A stretch of 64,000 nucleotides of DNA from Streptomyces sp. NBC_00582 (GCF_036345155.1 NZ_CP107772.1:1922001-1986000); one strand, 5' to 3'. Shown: positions 25,871-36,099, counted from the stretch's first letter. Numbers and translations are program-made. The notes: generated from the sequence alone by a model not told the origin.

Positions 25871-26668
25871 GTGACGCAGCAGATCCCGTCGACCGAGCCC
25901 GAGCTGGCAGGCGTCCGCAACTTCCGTGACGTGGGCGGCCTGCCCACCGCGGACGGACGGCGGGTGCGGCACGGCGTGCTGTTCCGCAGCGGCCATCTCG
26001 CGCACGCCACCGACGAGGACGCCGCGTTCCTGTCCTCCCTCGGCCTGCACACCGTCTTCGACTTCCGCAACGCGGCGGACCAGAAGCTGGAGGGCCCGGA
26101 CGTCGAGCTGCCGGGGGTGCGCAATGTGAACCTTCCGCTGTCCGACCCGGCCGACGGGGCGGAGTTCTGGAAGATGGTCCGCGACGGGGACACGGCCCAG
26201 CTGCGCACCCTTCTGGGCGACGGAAAGGCGGCCGGCCGGATGATCGCCTCCTACCGCACGATCATCAAGGGGCGCACGGCCGAGCACTCGCGCGTGCTGC
26301 ACTCGCTCGCCGAGGACAGCGTCCCGGCGCTGATGCACTGCGCGGCCGGCAAGGACCGCGCCGGTCTGTCCGTCGCGGTGACGCTGCTCGCCGTGGGGGT
26401 GGAGCGCGAGGCGATCCTCGCGGACTATCTGGAGTCCAACGCCAAGCACCGCCGCTACAAGGTCCGGCGGGGCGGTTCGGCGGACACCGCGTACACCCCC
26501 GAGGTGATGGAGCTGCTCAGCCCCCTCTTCGACGCCCGTGAGGAGTACCTCGCGGCGGCGCTGGAGACCATCGACGAGACCTGGGGCGGGGTCGACGCCT
26601 ATCTGGAGAAGGGTCTGCGGCTGGCCCCGCAGACCCGGGAACGGCTGCGCGAGCGGCTGCTCGACTGA
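25871..26668 (+). CDS. Tyrosine-protein phosphatase (IphP/PTP-like)
   Basis: A 265-residue cysteine phosphatase. The active-site P-loop is MHCAAGKDRAGLSVAV (HCx5R). The N-terminal VRNFRDVGGLPTADGRRVRHG, then LFRSGHL is the signature of the IphP-like family, members of which act on phosphotyrosine or phosphoinositides. No membrane segment is present. GTG 25871 has GGGAGG eight bases upstream. It ends 20 bases before the convergent DUF6126 gene. The substrate is not known. Confidence 0.87.
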   Translation: MTQQIPSTEPELAGVRNFRDVGGLPTADGRRVRHGVLFRSGHLAHATDEDAAFLSSLGLHTVFDFRNAADQKLEGPDVELPGVRNVNLPLSDPADGAEFWKMVRDGDTAQLRTLLGDGKAAGRMIASYRTIIKGRTAEHSRVLHSLAEDSVPALMHCAAGKDRAGLSVAVTLLAVGVEREAILADYLESNAKHRRYKVRRGGSADTAYTPEVMELLSPLFDAREEYLAAALETIDETWGGVDAYLEKGLRLAPQTRERLRERLLD

Positions 26669-26687
26669 GGCCGCTCCCCCGGGGGCC

Positions 26688-26810
26688 CTACTGGTTGGCC
26701 CCCACCTCGAACAGCAGCCAGATGAACGCCGCGAGGACGTGCCCCACCGCGATGTAGATGATCAGCCGGATCCACAGGCTGCGCGGAAACCGTTCCTCCA
26801 TGTCGGTCAT
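26688..26810 (-). CDS. Small membrane peptide (DUF6126-like), last gene of the hopanoid block
   Basis: A 40-residue protein with a single transmembrane helix (RLIIYIAVGHVLAAFIWLLF) after an acidic-basic N-terminus MTDMEERFPRS. It matches my recollection of DUF6126, a Streptomyces family of tiny membrane proteins coupled to XRE regulators. Its ATG overlaps the stop of the XRE gene (ATGA at 26807-26810), so it is produced with that protein. Position suggests a membrane partner or sensor for the regulator, or a helper of hopanoid enzymes. Function is unknown. Confidence 0.75.
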   Translation of the reverse strand: MTDMEERFPRSLWIRLIIYIAVGHVLAAFIWLLFEVGANQ

Positions 26811-27421
26811 GACGTCTCTCCAGGGGTGGGGCCCAGGCACAGCGCGGCCGTGGGACTCTGCAGCAGGGTGTGGACGAAGAGCAGGTCGACCCCGTCGGGG
26901 TCCTGCGCGGCGAGGCGGTGCGGGGTCAGCGAGTCGAAGTGCGCGCTGTCCCCGGGGCCGAGCAGATGCGCGGTGTCCCCGAGGCGCAGCCGCAGCCGCC
27001 CGCGCAGGACGTGCAGCCACTCCTCCCCCGGGTGCACCCGCACGATGTCGCCCTGCGAGCCGTGCGGGACATGCACCCGCAGGGCCTGCATCCCGCGCCC
27101 GGACGCACCGGCCTGCCAGTACGTCCAGCCGCCCGCACGGGTGGGTTCCATCCGGTCGGCGCGGACCACGGCGTCCCGGTCGGCGACCGTCTCGCCGAGC
27201 AGTTCCGAGACCGTCGTACCGTAGACCCGGGCGAGCGCGAGCAGCATCGGCAGCGAGGGCTGCCGTCCGCCGGTCTCCAGCCGGGAGAGGTGGGCGGGCG
27301 AGAGCCCGGCCGCGCGGGCGGCGGCCTCCAGCGTGAGGGCCGCCCCGCGGCGCAGGGACCGGAGCTGCGGCGCGACGGCCGGCAGGTCGTCCGGAGCGGA
27401 CGGGGAGTCGGGCGAACTCAT
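26807..27421 (-). CDS. XRE-family regulator with cupin domain, at the end of the hopanoid block
   Basis: A 204-residue DNA-binding protein. It has an N-terminal Cro/CI helix-turn-helix (about residues 18-75, AARAAGLSPAHLSRLETGGRQ) and a C-terminal cupin domain (about 125-200, VHPGEEWLHVLRGRLRLRLGD). It is followed by the coupled DUF6126 gene. Equivalent regulators stand at the same place beside hopanoid genes of other streptomycetes as I recall (S. coelicolor SCO6770). A dyad 21 bases upstream (27442-27476) is its probable operator. It may sense a lipid or isoprenoid intermediate, which is speculative. Confidence 0.82.
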   Translation of the reverse strand: MSSPDSPSAPDDLPAVAPQLRSLRRGAALTLEAAARAAGLSPAHLSRLETGGRQPSLPMLLALARVYGTTVSELLGETVADRDAVVRADRMEPTRAGGWTYWQAGASGRGMQALRVHVPHGSQGDIVRVHPGEEWLHVLRGRLRLRLGDTAHLLGPGDSAHFDSLTPHRLAAQDPDGVDLLFVHTLLQSPTAALCLGPTPGETS

Positions 27422-27441
27422 ACGTCCATTCAGCCGGACCC

Positions 27442-27476
27442 TTGCCTCTGGGGCAAATTTCTTGCCCCAGAGACAA
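27442..27476. promoter_or_regulatory. 15-bp inverted repeat upstream of the XRE-cupin gene
   Basis: TTGCCTCTGGGGCAA (27442-27456) and TTGCCCCAGAGACAA (27462-27476) are complementary at 14 of 15 positions around the spacer ATTTC. Each arm itself contains TTGCC...GGCAA-type symmetry. It lies between the aminotransferase stop and the XRE start, suggesting an internal autoregulated promoter. Confidence 0.6.
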
Positions 27477-27496
27477 AAAGCGCGCGGGGGGACGGT

Positions 27497-28882
27497 CTAG
27501 CGGTTGGCCACGGCCTGCTTGATCAGGGTCTTGCCGAAGTCCCACATCAGGCCGTTCCCGCCGTGCGCGTCGTCCATCACCTCGGTGAAGGCGTCGACGA
27601 ACCGGTCCACGTCCCGCTCGTCGACCACCAGCGGCGGGATCAGCTTGATCACCTCCAGGTGGTCGCCGGAGACCTGGGTGAGGATCCGGTGCCGCTGGAG
27701 CAGAGGTACGACCACCATCTGGGCGAAGAGCCCCTTGCGGGCTGTCTGCAGCATCGTCCACCGGCTGCGCAGCCTCAGCGACTTCGGCCTGCCGAACTCG
27801 ATGCCGATCATCAGGCCCCGGCCCCGGACGTCGGCGAGGAGCTCGTACGTCCCGGTCAGGGCCGCCAGCCGGGACTTCAGCCGGTCGCCCATAAGGCGCG
27901 CGTGGGCGACGATCTGCTCGTTCTCCATGACGGACAGGGTCGCGAGGCCCGCCGCCATCGCCTGGGCGTTGGAGCCGAAGCTCGCCGAGTGGACCAGGAC
28001 GCGGTCGATCGACGCGTAGACCTTCTTGAAGATCCAGTCCTTGCCTACGGTCGCGCCGACCGGCACATAGCCGCCGGAGAGCGCCTTGGCCACACACACC
28101 AGGTCCGGTTCGACGCCGTCCTCGTGCTGGTAGGCGTAGAAGTCGCCGGTCCGGCCGAGGCCGGTCTGCACCTCGTCGGCGATGAGCAGCGCCTTGTGCC
28201 GGTGGAGCAGTTCCTGGGCGGCGCGCAGATAGCCCGGTGGGGCCTCGTGCACCCCCTTGCCCTGGATCGGCTCCACGATCAGGGCGGCGACGTCGCCCTT
28301 CTTCAGCTCCCGCGCCAGGGCGTCGAGATCGCCGAGCGGCACGGCGGTGTCGGGCAGCAGCGGGGCGAACCCTTCGCGGAAGCCGTCCTCGCCGTTGACC
28401 GACAGCGAGCCGGTGGTCAGGCCGTGGAAGGCGTGGTCGCAGTAGAGGATCCTGGGCCTGCCGGTGGCCCGCCGGGCGAACTTCAGGGCGGTCTCCACCG
28501 CCTCCGTGCCGCTGTTGCCGAAGAACACGCGGTCCAGATGGGGGCTGTGGGCGAGGAGCCGTTCCGCGAGGAGTCCCGGGAGCGGCTGGCAGTCGAAGCG
28601 GGTGAGGTCGGCGAGGGAGGCGTCGAGGACGTCGTGCAGCGCCTTGCGGACGACGGGGTGGTGGCGGCCGAGGCCCATCACCCCGAACCCGGCGAGCATG
28701 TCCAGATGGTCGTTGCCGTCGGCGTCCCAGAAGTGGGCGCCCTCGGCCCGCTCGTAGACCTTGTCGAAGCCGATGGTGTGCAGCATGCGCGGGAGCTGGT
28801 GGTTGAGGTACTTCGCGTGCAGCTCGTAGCGCTCGGCTCCGCGCTCGGCCAGGAGGGCGCCGAGGTCGAACTCCTTGGTCAT
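27497..28882 (-). CDS. hpnO: Class III aminotransferase of hopanoid biosynthesis
   Basis: A 461-residue PLP enzyme. The PLP lysine lies in [18 protein letters not shown], the cofactor Asp in [19 protein letters not shown], and the phosphate-binding region is [18 protein letters not shown]. Placed directly after dxs, with a 4-base overlap, at the end of the hopanoid enzymes, it should convert the ribosylhopane-derived aldehyde to 35-aminobacteriohopanetriol, the role shown for HpnO in other bacteria. The substrate is assigned from context; sequence alone only gives an acetylornithine/ornithine-type aminotransferase. Confidence 0.85.
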   Translation of the reverse strand: MTKEFDLGALLAERGAERYELHAKYLNHQLPRMLHTIGFDKVYERAEGAHFWDADGNDHLDMLAGFGVMGLGRHHPVVRKALHDVLDASLADLTRFDCQPLPGLLAERLLAHSPHLDRVFFGNSGTEAVETALKFARRATGRPRILYCDHAFHGLTTGSLSVNGEDGFREGFAPLLPDTAVPLGDLDALARELKKGDVAALIVEPIQGKGVHEAPPGYLRAAQELLHRHKALLIADEVQTGLGRTGDFYAYQHEDGVEPDLVCVAKALSGGYVPVGATVGKDWIFKKVYASIDRVLVHSASFGSNAQAMAAGLATLSVMENEQIVAHARLMGDRLKSRLAALTGTYELLADVRGRGLMIGIEFGRPKSLRLRSRWTMLQTARKGLFAQMVVVPLLQRHRILTQVSGDHLEVIKLIPPLVVDERDVDRFVDAFTEVMDDAHGGNGLMWDFGKTLIKQAVANR

Positions 28883-30780
28883 GCGTGTTTCTCCTTCACT
28901 GGCCCGTCGGCCTCCCTGAGCGCCAGGCTCGCGCCGATCCGCCCGGCGATCTCGACCGGCGTGAGACCGATGTCGGCGAGCACCTCACCGCGTTTGGCGT
29001 GCGCGAGGAACTGCTCCGGGATGCCGAACCGCCTTACGGGCACGTCGACTTCGGCGTCCCCCAGGGCGAGTGCCACCGCCGAACCGACGCCCGCCGCACG
29101 GCTGTTGTCCTCCACGACCGCCACCAGTCGGTGCCCGGCGGCCAGCACGGGCAGCGCGGGGTCGACGGGCTTGACCCAACGGGGGTCCACCACCGTGCAG
29201 TTGATGCCCCGGGACTCCAGCAGCCCGGCGGCCTGGAGGCACACCGGCGCCATGACGCCCACGGCGACCAGCAGCACCTCGGCCGCCTCCGTCCGGTGCA
29301 GCACGTCCATGCCGCCCACCTTGTCGACCGCCGGGATCCGCGGTCCGACCGACTCCTTGGGGAAGCGGACCAGGGTCGGCGCGTCGTCCACCGCGACCGC
29401 CTCGCGCAGCTGGGCGCGCAACTGATCGGCGTCGCGCGGGGCGGCGATCCTGAGCCCCGGCACGACCTGGAGCACCGACATGTCCCACATGCCGTTGTGG
29501 GAGGCGCCGTCGACGCCGGTGACCCCGGCCCGGTCCAGGACGAACGTCACCCCGCACCGGTGCAGCGCCACGTCCATCAGCAGCTGGTCGAAGGCACGGT
29601 TGAGGAAGGTGGCGTAGACGGCGACGACGGGATGCAGCCCGCCGGTGGCGAGGCCGGCCGCGCTGACGGCGGCGTGCTGCTCGGCGATGCCGACGTCCCA
29701 CACCCGGTCCGGGAACCGCTCGGCGAAGGCGCCGAGGCCCACCGGGTGCAGCATGGCCGCCGTGATCGCCACGACGTCGTCGCGCTCCTCGCCGATGCGG
29801 ACGATCTCGTCGCCGAACACGGACGTCCAGGAGGGGCCGCCGGAGGGCGCGAGCGGGGCGCAGGTGAGGGGGTCCATCGCGCCGACGGTGTGGAAGTGGT
29901 CCTCCTCGTGCGCGACCGCCGGCTCGTAGCCGCGCCCCTTCTCGGTCAGGCAGTGCACGAGCACCGGCCCGTGGAACCGCTTGGCGCGCCGCAGCGCGGA
30001 CTCGACGGCCCCGATGTCGTGCCCGTCGATCGGCCCGACGTACTTCAGCCCGAGGTCCTCGAACATGCCCTGCGGGGCGAAGGCGTCCTTGAAGCCCTTC
30101 TTCGCGCCGTGCAGCGACTCGTACACCGTGGACCCGACGACCGGGGTCCGCAGCAGGACGTCCTTCCCCCAGGCCAGGACCTTTTCGTAGCCGTCGGTGG
30201 TGCGCAGGGTCGCCAGATGGTTGGCGAGCCCGCCGATGGTCGGGGCGTAGGAGCGCTCGTTGTCGTTGACGACGATGATCAGCGGCCGGTCCTTGGCGGC
30301 CGCGATGTTGTTCAGCGCCTCCCAGGCCATGCCGCCGGTGAGCGCGCCGTCGCCGATGACCGCGACCACATGGCCCTTCTCTCCCCGCACCTGACGGGCC
30401 TTGGCGAGCCCGTCGGCCCAGCCGAGGGCGGTGGAGGCATGGCTGTTCTCGATGACGTCGTGCTCGGACTCCTCACGGGACGGGTAGCCGGACAGACCGC
30501 CCTTCCCGCGCAGCTTGGAGAAGTCCTGACGTCCCGTCAGCAGCTTGTGTACGTAACTCTGATGGCCGGTGTCCCACAGGATGCGGTCGACCGGCGACTC
30601 GAAGACGCGGTGCAGCGCGACGGTGAGTTCCACCACCCCCAGGTTGGGCCCGAGGTGTCCGCCGGTCCTGGCGACCGCGTGCACCAGGAAGTCCCTGATC
30701 TCTTCGGACAGTTCACCGAGCTCCGGCCCGGACAGCGCCCTCAGGTCGCGTGGTTGCCGGATGTTCTCCAGGATCGTCAC
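28879..30780 (-). CDS. dxs: 1-deoxy-D-xylulose-5-phosphate synthase
   Basis: A 633-residue thiamine-diphosphate enzyme that condenses pyruvate and glyceraldehyde 3-phosphate, the first step of the MEP isoprenoid pathway. The ThDP/Mg motif is [18 protein letters not shown]...NDNERS. The transketolase-type pyrimidine domain ([19 protein letters not shown]) and a C-terminal domain are complete. Its start lies 37 bases after ispG and its end overlaps the aminotransferase. Streptomycetes usually carry another dxs elsewhere, so this copy is probably dedicated to hopanoid precursor supply. Confidence 0.93.
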   Translation of the reverse strand: MTILENIRQPRDLRALSGPELGELSEEIRDFLVHAVARTGGHLGPNLGVVELTVALHRVFESPVDRILWDTGHQSYVHKLLTGRQDFSKLRGKGGLSGYPSREESEHDVIENSHASTALGWADGLAKARQVRGEKGHVVAVIGDGALTGGMAWEALNNIAAAKDRPLIIVVNDNERSYAPTIGGLANHLATLRTTDGYEKVLAWGKDVLLRTPVVGSTVYESLHGAKKGFKDAFAPQGMFEDLGLKYVGPIDGHDIGAVESALRRAKRFHGPVLVHCLTEKGRGYEPAVAHEEDHFHTVGAMDPLTCAPLAPSGGPSWTSVFGDEIVRIGEERDDVVAITAAMLHPVGLGAFAERFPDRVWDVGIAEQHAAVSAAGLATGGLHPVVAVYATFLNRAFDQLLMDVALHRCGVTFVLDRAGVTGVDGASHNGMWDMSVLQVVPGLRIAAPRDADQLRAQLREAVAVDDAPTLVRFPKESVGPRIPAVDKVGGMDVLHRTEAAEVLLVAVGVMAPVCLQAAGLLESRGINCTVVDPRWVKPVDPALPVLAAGHRLVAVVEDNSRAAGVGSAVALALGDAEVDVPVRRFGIPEQFLAHAKRGEVLADIGLTPVEIAGRIGASLALREADGPVKEKHA

Positions 30781-30817
30781 GATCGGGCCCCCTTAGGTCC
30801 GTGCGGTTCCGTGCTGT

Positions 30818-31975
30818 TCAGCTCACGGTGACGGCCGGCTCCCCCGCCGCTACGCCGTCCCCCTCCATCCGCTCGGCGATCTTCATCGCCTCCTCGATGA
30901 GGGTCTCCACGATCTTCGACTCGGGGACGGTCTTGACGACCTCGCCCTTGACGAAGATCTGGCCCTTGCCGTTGCCGGAGGCGACCCCGAGGTCGGCCTC
31001 GCGGGCCTCGCCGGGGCCGTTCACGACGCAGCCCATGACGGCGACCCGCAGCGGGACCTCCATGCCCTCCAGACCGGCGGTGACCTCGTCGGCCAGCTTG
31101 TAGACGTCGACCTGGGCGCGGCCGCAGGACGGGCAGGAGACGATCTCCAGGCGCCGTTGGCGCAGGTTCAGCGACTCCAGGATCTGGATGCCGACCTTGA
31201 CCTCCTCGGCGGGCGGCGCGCTCAGCGAGACCCTGATGGTGTCGCCGATGCCCTCCGAGAGGAGCGCGCCGAAGGCGACCGCCGACTTGATCGTGCCCTG
31301 GAAGGCCGGCCCCGCCTCGGTGACGCCGAGGTGGAGGGGATAGTCGCACTGCGCGGCGAGCCGGCGGTACGCCTCGATCATCACGACCGGGTCGTTGTGC
31401 TTGACCGAGATCTTGATGTCCCGGAAGTCGTGCTCCTCGAAGAGGGACGCCTCCCACAGGGCGGACTCGACCAGCGCCTCGGGGGTGGCCTTGCCGTACT
31501 TCTGGAGCAGACGGCGGTCCAGCGAACCGGCGTTCACACCGATGCGGATCGGCGTGCCGTGGTCCTTCGCCGCCTTCGCGATCTCCCGGACCTTGTCGTC
31601 GAACTGCTTGATGTTCCCCGGGTTCACGCGGACCGCCGCACAGCCCGCCTCGATCGCCGCGAAGACGTACTTCGGCTGGAAGTGGATGTCCGCGATCACC
31701 GGGATCTGCGACTTGCGGGCGATCGTCGCGAGCGCGTCCGCGTCGTCCTGCGTCGGACAGGCCACCCGGACGATCTGGCAGCCCGACGCGGTCAGCTCGG
31801 CGATCTGCTGCAGCGTCGCGCCGATGTCCGACGTACGGGTCGTCGTCATGGACTGCACCGAGACCGGGGCCCCGCCCCCGACCGCCACCGGTCCGACCTG
31901 GATCCGCCGCGACACACGCCGCGCGGCGACCGGCCGGGCCGGTACCTCGGGAACGCCCAGAGGGACGGCGGTCAC
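30818..31975 (-). CDS. ispG: 4-hydroxy-3-methylbut-2-enyl-diphosphate synthase
   Basis: A 385-residue [4Fe-4S] enzyme of the MEP pathway (GcpE/IspG) that reduces MEcPP to HMBPP. A TIM-barrel domain starts with [20 protein letters not shown]. The C-terminal iron-sulfur domain has the cluster cysteines in SCPSCGRAQ and [12 protein letters not shown]. It follows hpnH by four bases and precedes dxs. Probably a second genomic copy reserved for the hopanoid operon. Confidence 0.94.
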   Translation of the reverse strand: MTAVPLGVPEVPARPVAARRVSRRIQVGPVAVGGGAPVSVQSMTTTRTSDIGATLQQIAELTASGCQIVRVACPTQDDADALATIARKSQIPVIADIHFQPKYVFAAIEAGCAAVRVNPGNIKQFDDKVREIAKAAKDHGTPIRIGVNAGSLDRRLLQKYGKATPEALVESALWEASLFEEHDFRDIKISVKHNDPVVMIEAYRRLAAQCDYPLHLGVTEAGPAFQGTIKSAVAFGALLSEGIGDTIRVSLSAPPAEEVKVGIQILESLNLRQRRLEIVSCPSCGRAQVDVYKLADEVTAGLEGMEVPLRVAVMGCVVNGPGEAREADLGVASGNGKGQIFVKGEVVKTVPESKIVETLIEEAMKIAERMEGDGVAAGEPAVTVS

Positions 31976-31979
31976 GCCC

Positions 31980-33002
31980 TCACTCCCGGTTCCCGGAGAC
32001 CGTCTCGCGCATCGCGCGCAGCGACTCCTTGAGCGAGCCCATGGTGGCGAGGACGGCGGTGGGCTCGTAGCCGCAGTGCGCCATGCAGTTGGCGCAGCGC
32101 GGGTCCTTGCCGCGGCCGTACTTGTCCCAGTCGGTCTTCTCGATCAGTTCGCGGTACGTCGGCACGTATCCGTCGCTCATCAGGTAGCAGGGGCGCTGCC
32201 AGCCGAAGAGCGAGTAGTTCGGGATCGCCCACGCGGTGCACGGGAAGTCGACCTTGCCCTCCAGGAAGTCCAGGAAGAGCGGGGAGTGGTTGAGCCGCCA
32301 CTTGCTCCGGTTGCCGCCCGCGAAGGCCTTCTTGAACAGCTCGCGGGTCTGCTCCACGCCGAGGAAGTGCTCCTGGTCGGGCGCCTTCTCGTAGGCGTAG
32401 GCGGGCGAGATCATCATCTCGTCGACCTTGAGGTCGTCGTTGAGGAAGTTGAGCACCTCGACGATGGTCTGCGGGGTGTCGGTGTTGAAGAAGGTCGAGT
32501 TGGTGGTGACCCGGAAGCCGCGCCGCTTGGCCTCCTTGATCGCCGCCACCGCCTCGTCGAACACGCCCTCCTTGGCCACCGACTCGTCGTGCCGCTCGCG
32601 CAGCCCGTCGATGTGCACCGCGAAGGCGAAGTACGGCGAGGGCTTGAACCTGTCCATCTTCTTGCGCAGCAGCATGGCGTTGGTGCAGAGGAAGACGTAC
32701 TTCCTGCGCGCCACCAACTGCCGGACGATCTCGTCGATGTGAGGGTGCATCAGGGGTTCGCCGCCCGCGATGGACACCATCGGCGCGCCGGACTCCAGCA
32801 CCGCTCCGACGGCCTGGGCGACCGGCATGCGCTGCTTGAGCACCCCCGCCGGGTGCTGGATCTTGCCGCAGCCCTCGCACTTCAGGTTGCAGGCGAAGAG
32901 GGGTTCCAGCTCCACGATCAGGGGGAACTTGTCCCGCTTGCGGAGCTTCTGTTCAGCCAGATATGTAGCGACCTTGATGGACTGGCGCAGCGGCATGGCC
33001 AT
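31980..33002 (-). CDS. hpnH: Adenosyl-hopene transferase (radical SAM)
   Basis: A 340-residue radical-SAM enzyme that adds the 5'-deoxyadenosyl group to hopene (diploptene) to give adenosylhopane. The cluster motif is [12 protein letters not shown] (CxxxCxxC), GGEPLMHP is the SAM-binding GGE motif, and the C-terminal SPASM-like/HpnH region has [18 protein letters not shown] 33002 was chosen because GGAGGTGA lies six bases upstream. A GTG at 33011 overlaps that ribosome site and is less likely. The hpnG stop lies inside the same Shine-Dalgarno. Confidence 0.93.
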   Translation of the reverse strand: MAMPLRQSIKVATYLAEQKLRKRDKFPLIVELEPLFACNLKCEGCGKIQHPAGVLKQRMPVAQAVGAVLESGAPMVSIAGGEPLMHPHIDEIVRQLVARRKYVFLCTNAMLLRKKMDRFKPSPYFAFAVHIDGLRERHDESVAKEGVFDEAVAAIKEAKRRGFRVTTNSTFFNTDTPQTIVEVLNFLNDDLKVDEMMISPAYAYEKAPDQEHFLGVEQTRELFKKAFAGGNRSKWRLNHSPLFLDFLEGKVDFPCTAWAIPNYSLFGWQRPCYLMSDGYVPTYRELIEKTDWDKYGRGKDPRCANCMAHCGYEPTAVLATMGSLKESLRAMRETVSGNRE

Positions 33003-33007
33003 TCGGC

Positions 33008-33649
33008 TCACCTCCGGGGGAGCAGCACATTACGGTGCCATTCGAAGAATGCAGGCAGGACGGAACGGAGGACGCGGAAAGCCGATATTCCACCGCGCAC
33101 CGTGCCGATCCGGACGAGTTCATGTTCTGGAGCGTCCACGACCACCCGGACGGCCGCAACCGGGCGCCCGTCCGCGCGCACGGCGCTCAGGAGCGTGGCG
33201 GCCGACTCCATGTCGACGGCGATCGCTCCGGTCGCCAGCAGATCGGCCCGTTCATGACCGCGTACGACGTGGTCGGAGCCGGTGAGGGGGCCGGTGTGGA
33301 CGGTGCGGCCGGGAAGGGTGCGCACGAGTTCCTTGACGAGCAGTTCGGTGCCCACGCAGGGCACGGTGCCGCGCGGGTCGCGGGTCTCCTCGGCGACGAC
33401 CAGGTCGCCTGGGTGCATCCCGGGCGCGAGCCCCGCGCAGAAGCCCGTGGCCAGGACGACCGCCCCGGCCAGCACCGGGTCGGCGAGGACCCGGGTGACG
33501 GACCGTTCGGCGGCCTTCGGACCCATGCCGGTGCGCAGGACGGTGACGGGCCCGCCGGCCCCGCTGCGGTCGCCCATGCGCAGGGCGAGGTGCTCGATGC
33601 CGAGGGCGCAGGCGATCAGCAGCGGGGCCGGGACGGGCTGCGTGCTCAT
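33008..33649 (-). CDS. hpnG: Adenosylhopane nucleosidase/phosphorylase
   Basis: A 213-residue protein of the purine-nucleoside phosphorylase/MTAN superfamily that removes adenine from adenosylhopane to give ribosylhopane. Visible features are LLIACALGIEHLALRMG at the N-terminus, the glycine-rich VLRTGMGPKAA, LATGFCAGLAPGMHPGDLVV, and the catalytic AIAVDMESAA motif. GGGGAG precedes ATG 33649, which starts one base after the shc stop. It is shorter than average for the superfamily but complete in motifs. Confidence 0.9.
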   Translation of the reverse strand: MSTQPVPAPLLIACALGIEHLALRMGDRSGAGGPVTVLRTGMGPKAAERSVTRVLADPVLAGAVVLATGFCAGLAPGMHPGDLVVAEETRDPRGTVPCVGTELLVKELVRTLPGRTVHTGPLTGSDHVVRGHERADLLATGAIAVDMESAATLLSAVRADGRPVAAVRVVVDAPEHELVRIGTVRGGISAFRVLRSVLPAFFEWHRNVLLPRR

Positions 33650-33650
33650 T

Positions 33651-35981
33651 TCAGCTCCCCTTGACCTCTGCGGGAGCGGCCTCGGAGACAACGGCCTCGA
33701 CGGAAGCGGCCCCGGCGGGAACGGTCCCGGCGTGAGCCGTCTCGACGGGCACGGTCCCGACAGGAACAGCCCCCGCGTGAGCCGTCTCGACGGGAACGGT
33801 CCCGACAGGAACGGCCCCCGCGTGAGCCGTCTCGACGGGAACGGTCCCGACAGGAACGGCCCCCGCGTGAGCCGTCTCGACGGGCACGCTCCCGACAGGA
33901 ACGGCCCCCGCGTGAGCCGTCTCGACGGGAACGGCCCCCGCGTGAGCGGTCTCGGCCGGCACGCTCCCGGCGGGAACCGCCCCGGCGGAGGGCTTCTCGG
34001 CGAACGGCTCCCCGTGGACGTACCGGCCGAGCGCGGTCAGTGGGAAGACCTGCCGGTAGAGGTGGTAGTTGATGGAGAAGTCCCAGGGGAAGCCGGTGCC
34101 GGTGAAGTAGGGCTCGTCCCAGGAGCCGTCCTCCCGCTGGGTCCGGGCCAGCCAGGCGACACCCCGCTCGACGGCGGCGGAGTCCCGCTCCCCCGCCGCC
34201 AGCAGGGCCATCAGCGCCCAGGCCGTCTGGGAGGCCGTCGAGGCGCCCCGGCCGCTCCAGCGCGCCGCGTCCCGGTAGGAGCGCAGGTCCTCGCCCCAGC
34301 CGCCGTCGTCGTTCTGGACCCGCTCCAGCCAGGCCACCGCCCGGCGGATCGCGGGGTGGCGGGCGGGCAGTCCGGCCGCGGTCAGCGCGGGCACCACCGA
34401 CCCGGTGCCGTAGACGTAGTTGACGCCCCAGCGCCCGAACCACGAGCCGTCCGGCTCCTGTTCGGCGAGCAGCCAGCGAATGCCGCGCCGGGTGCGCGGG
34501 TCGTGGGAGAGGCCCTCGACGGCGAGCATCTCCACGACGTGCGCGGTGACATCGGCCGACGGGGGGTCGATGACCTCGCCGAAGTCGCAGAACGGCAGCC
34601 GGTTGGGGAACGGGCTGGTGTTGTCGACGTCGAAGGCGCCCCAGGCCCCGTTGCGCGACTGCATGCCGAGGTTCCAGCGCACCCCGCGCCCGATCGCCTT
34701 CTCCACCCGCTCGGGGTCGTGATGGCGGACCCGGCGCAGCGCGAGGACGACCTCGGCGGTGTCGTCGATGTCCGGGTAGTTGTCGTTGTGGAACTCGAAG
34801 GCCCAGCCGCCCGGCGGGAGTTGGGGTCGGCGCACGGACCAGTCACCGGGCCGGACGATCTGTTCGCCGAGCATCCAGTCGGCGGCCTTGACGAGCTGGG
34901 GGTGGTCGGCGGGCAGCCCGGCGTCGGCGAGCGCGATCGTCGCGAGGCAGGTGTCCCACACCGGGGACTGACAGGCCTCGATCATCCGGGCGCCGTCCTC
35001 ACGCCACACGGCGTAACGATCCAGCGACTTCAGGCCCTCGCGCATCACGGGGTGTTCGAGGTCGTAGCCGAGCAGATGCAGGGCGATCACCGAGTAGACG
35101 GCCGGTGGCTGGATGCCGCCCCAGCAGCCGTCGTTCTCCTGCCGCTCGATGATCCAGCGGGCGGCGGAGTTCAGGGCGGCCCTGCGCAGCCGGCGCACCG
35201 CGACCGTGCGATAGCCGCGCACGACCTTGTCGAGCCGCTGGAAGAGACCGTCCCAGGTGTTCACCGGGGCGAGCGGACGCGGCGGATTGGGCAGGGCGGG
35301 GTCGGTGTGCAGCTCGTCGAGCGGGAACGGCGCCGGGCGCACCGGACGCTTCGCGGAGACGACGGTGAGCGGGACGATGGTCTGCCGGGCCCAGCAGCCG
35401 AAGTTGTAGATGCTGAGCGGGAACCACTTGGGGAAGTACAGGAGCTCCGGCGGGAGTTCGGGCAGGTCCTCCCACTTCCACCAGCCGAACAGGGCCAGCC
35501 AGATCCGGGTGAAGACCCGGGCGGCGGCGATGCCGCCCTGCGCGCGGACCCACTCCGAGGCCTTCGCCATGTGGGGCGCTGTGGGGTCGTCACCGGCCAG
35601 GCGCAGGGCGACGTACGCCTCGATGGTGGCGGAGAGTTCGGGCGGGCCGCCGTAGAAGGTGGCCCAGGTGCCGTCCGCGCGCTGCTCGCCGCGGACGAAG
35701 CGGGCGGCGGCCTGGGTGGTGGCCTCGTCGCGGATGCCCAGGAACTGGCGGAGCAGCAGGTCCTCGGCGTCCATGGTGACGTTCGTCTCGAGGTCGCCCT
35801 TCCACCAGCCCTCGGGGTCCTGACGGGCGAGCAGGAAGTCGGTGGCGCGCCGCACCGCGCGCTCGGCGGCTTCTGGTACCCCGGCCGCCACGGGAACGGT
35901 GATGTCGGTGTCGGTGTCGCTGGCCGCGGCCGCCCGGGGCGGCAGGGCCGCCCCGGTGCTTCCGTCGGTCGTCGCTGTCAT
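33651..35981 (-). CDS. shc: Squalene-hopene cyclase with a repeated C-terminal extension
   Basis: A 776-residue monotopic membrane enzyme that cyclises squalene to hopene and hopanol. The catalytic acid motif is PDIDDTAEVVLAL. Several QW repeats are visible (QEPDGSWFGRWGVNYVYGT, QNDDGGWGED, QREDGSWDEP), and the normal C-terminus is GFPWDFSINYHLYRQVFPLT followed by ALGRY. After that point about 115 extra residues made of GTVPVETAHAGAVPV-type repeats follow, whereas family members usually end near residue 650-680. ATG 35981 has AAGGGGAAG upstream. hpnG follows directly. Confidence 0.94.
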   Translation of the reverse strand: MTATTDGSTGAALPPRAAAASDTDTDITVPVAAGVPEAAERAVRRATDFLLARQDPEGWWKGDLETNVTMDAEDLLLRQFLGIRDEATTQAAARFVRGEQRADGTWATFYGGPPELSATIEAYVALRLAGDDPTAPHMAKASEWVRAQGGIAAARVFTRIWLALFGWWKWEDLPELPPELLYFPKWFPLSIYNFGCWARQTIVPLTVVSAKRPVRPAPFPLDELHTDPALPNPPRPLAPVNTWDGLFQRLDKVVRGYRTVAVRRLRRAALNSAARWIIERQENDGCWGGIQPPAVYSVIALHLLGYDLEHPVMREGLKSLDRYAVWREDGARMIEACQSPVWDTCLATIALADAGLPADHPQLVKAADWMLGEQIVRPGDWSVRRPQLPPGGWAFEFHNDNYPDIDDTAEVVLALRRVRHHDPERVEKAIGRGVRWNLGMQSRNGAWGAFDVDNTSPFPNRLPFCDFGEVIDPPSADVTAHVVEMLAVEGLSHDPRTRRGIRWLLAEQEPDGSWFGRWGVNYVYGTGSVVPALTAAGLPARHPAIRRAVAWLERVQNDDGGWGEDLRSYRDAARWSGRGASTASQTAWALMALLAAGERDSAAVERGVAWLARTQREDGSWDEPYFTGTGFPWDFSINYHLYRQVFPLTALGRYVHGEPFAEKPSAGAVPAGSVPAETAHAGAVPVETAHAGAVPVGSVPVETAHAGAVPVGTVPVETAHAGAVPVGTVPVETAHAGAVPVGTVPVETAHAGTVPAGAASVEAVVSEAAPAEVKGS
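33732..33986 (-). repeat. 45-bp tandem repeats at the 3' end of shc
   Basis: The word GTGAGCCGTCTCGACGGG recurs at 33732, 33777, 33822, 33867 and 33912, exactly 45 bases apart, followed by a 30-base partial unit at 33942 (GTGAGCGGTCTCGG). Each unit encodes 15 residues (VETAHAGAVPVGTVP). The frame is preserved throughout. The copies are nearly identical, which implies recent expansion. Confidence 0.95.
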
Positions 35982-36099
35982 GGCTTCCCCTTCGTGCAGT
36001 CGTGCGCGTCGTGCTGCTGTGGGAACGCCGTCGGCCGGTGCGCATCTCGCCTCGCTGCACCGGCCGGCGACTACGCGAGGGCTATTCGACCGATAGTGA

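Noticed and set aside
23610..25874. 750-codon plus-strand frame opposite the alpha-galactosidase
   Set aside because: Antisense shadow of GH36; no ribosome site or family motif.
33732..33986. 45-bp repeats as a CRISPR or regulatory array
   Set aside because: They are in frame at the end of shc and encode a repeating peptide.
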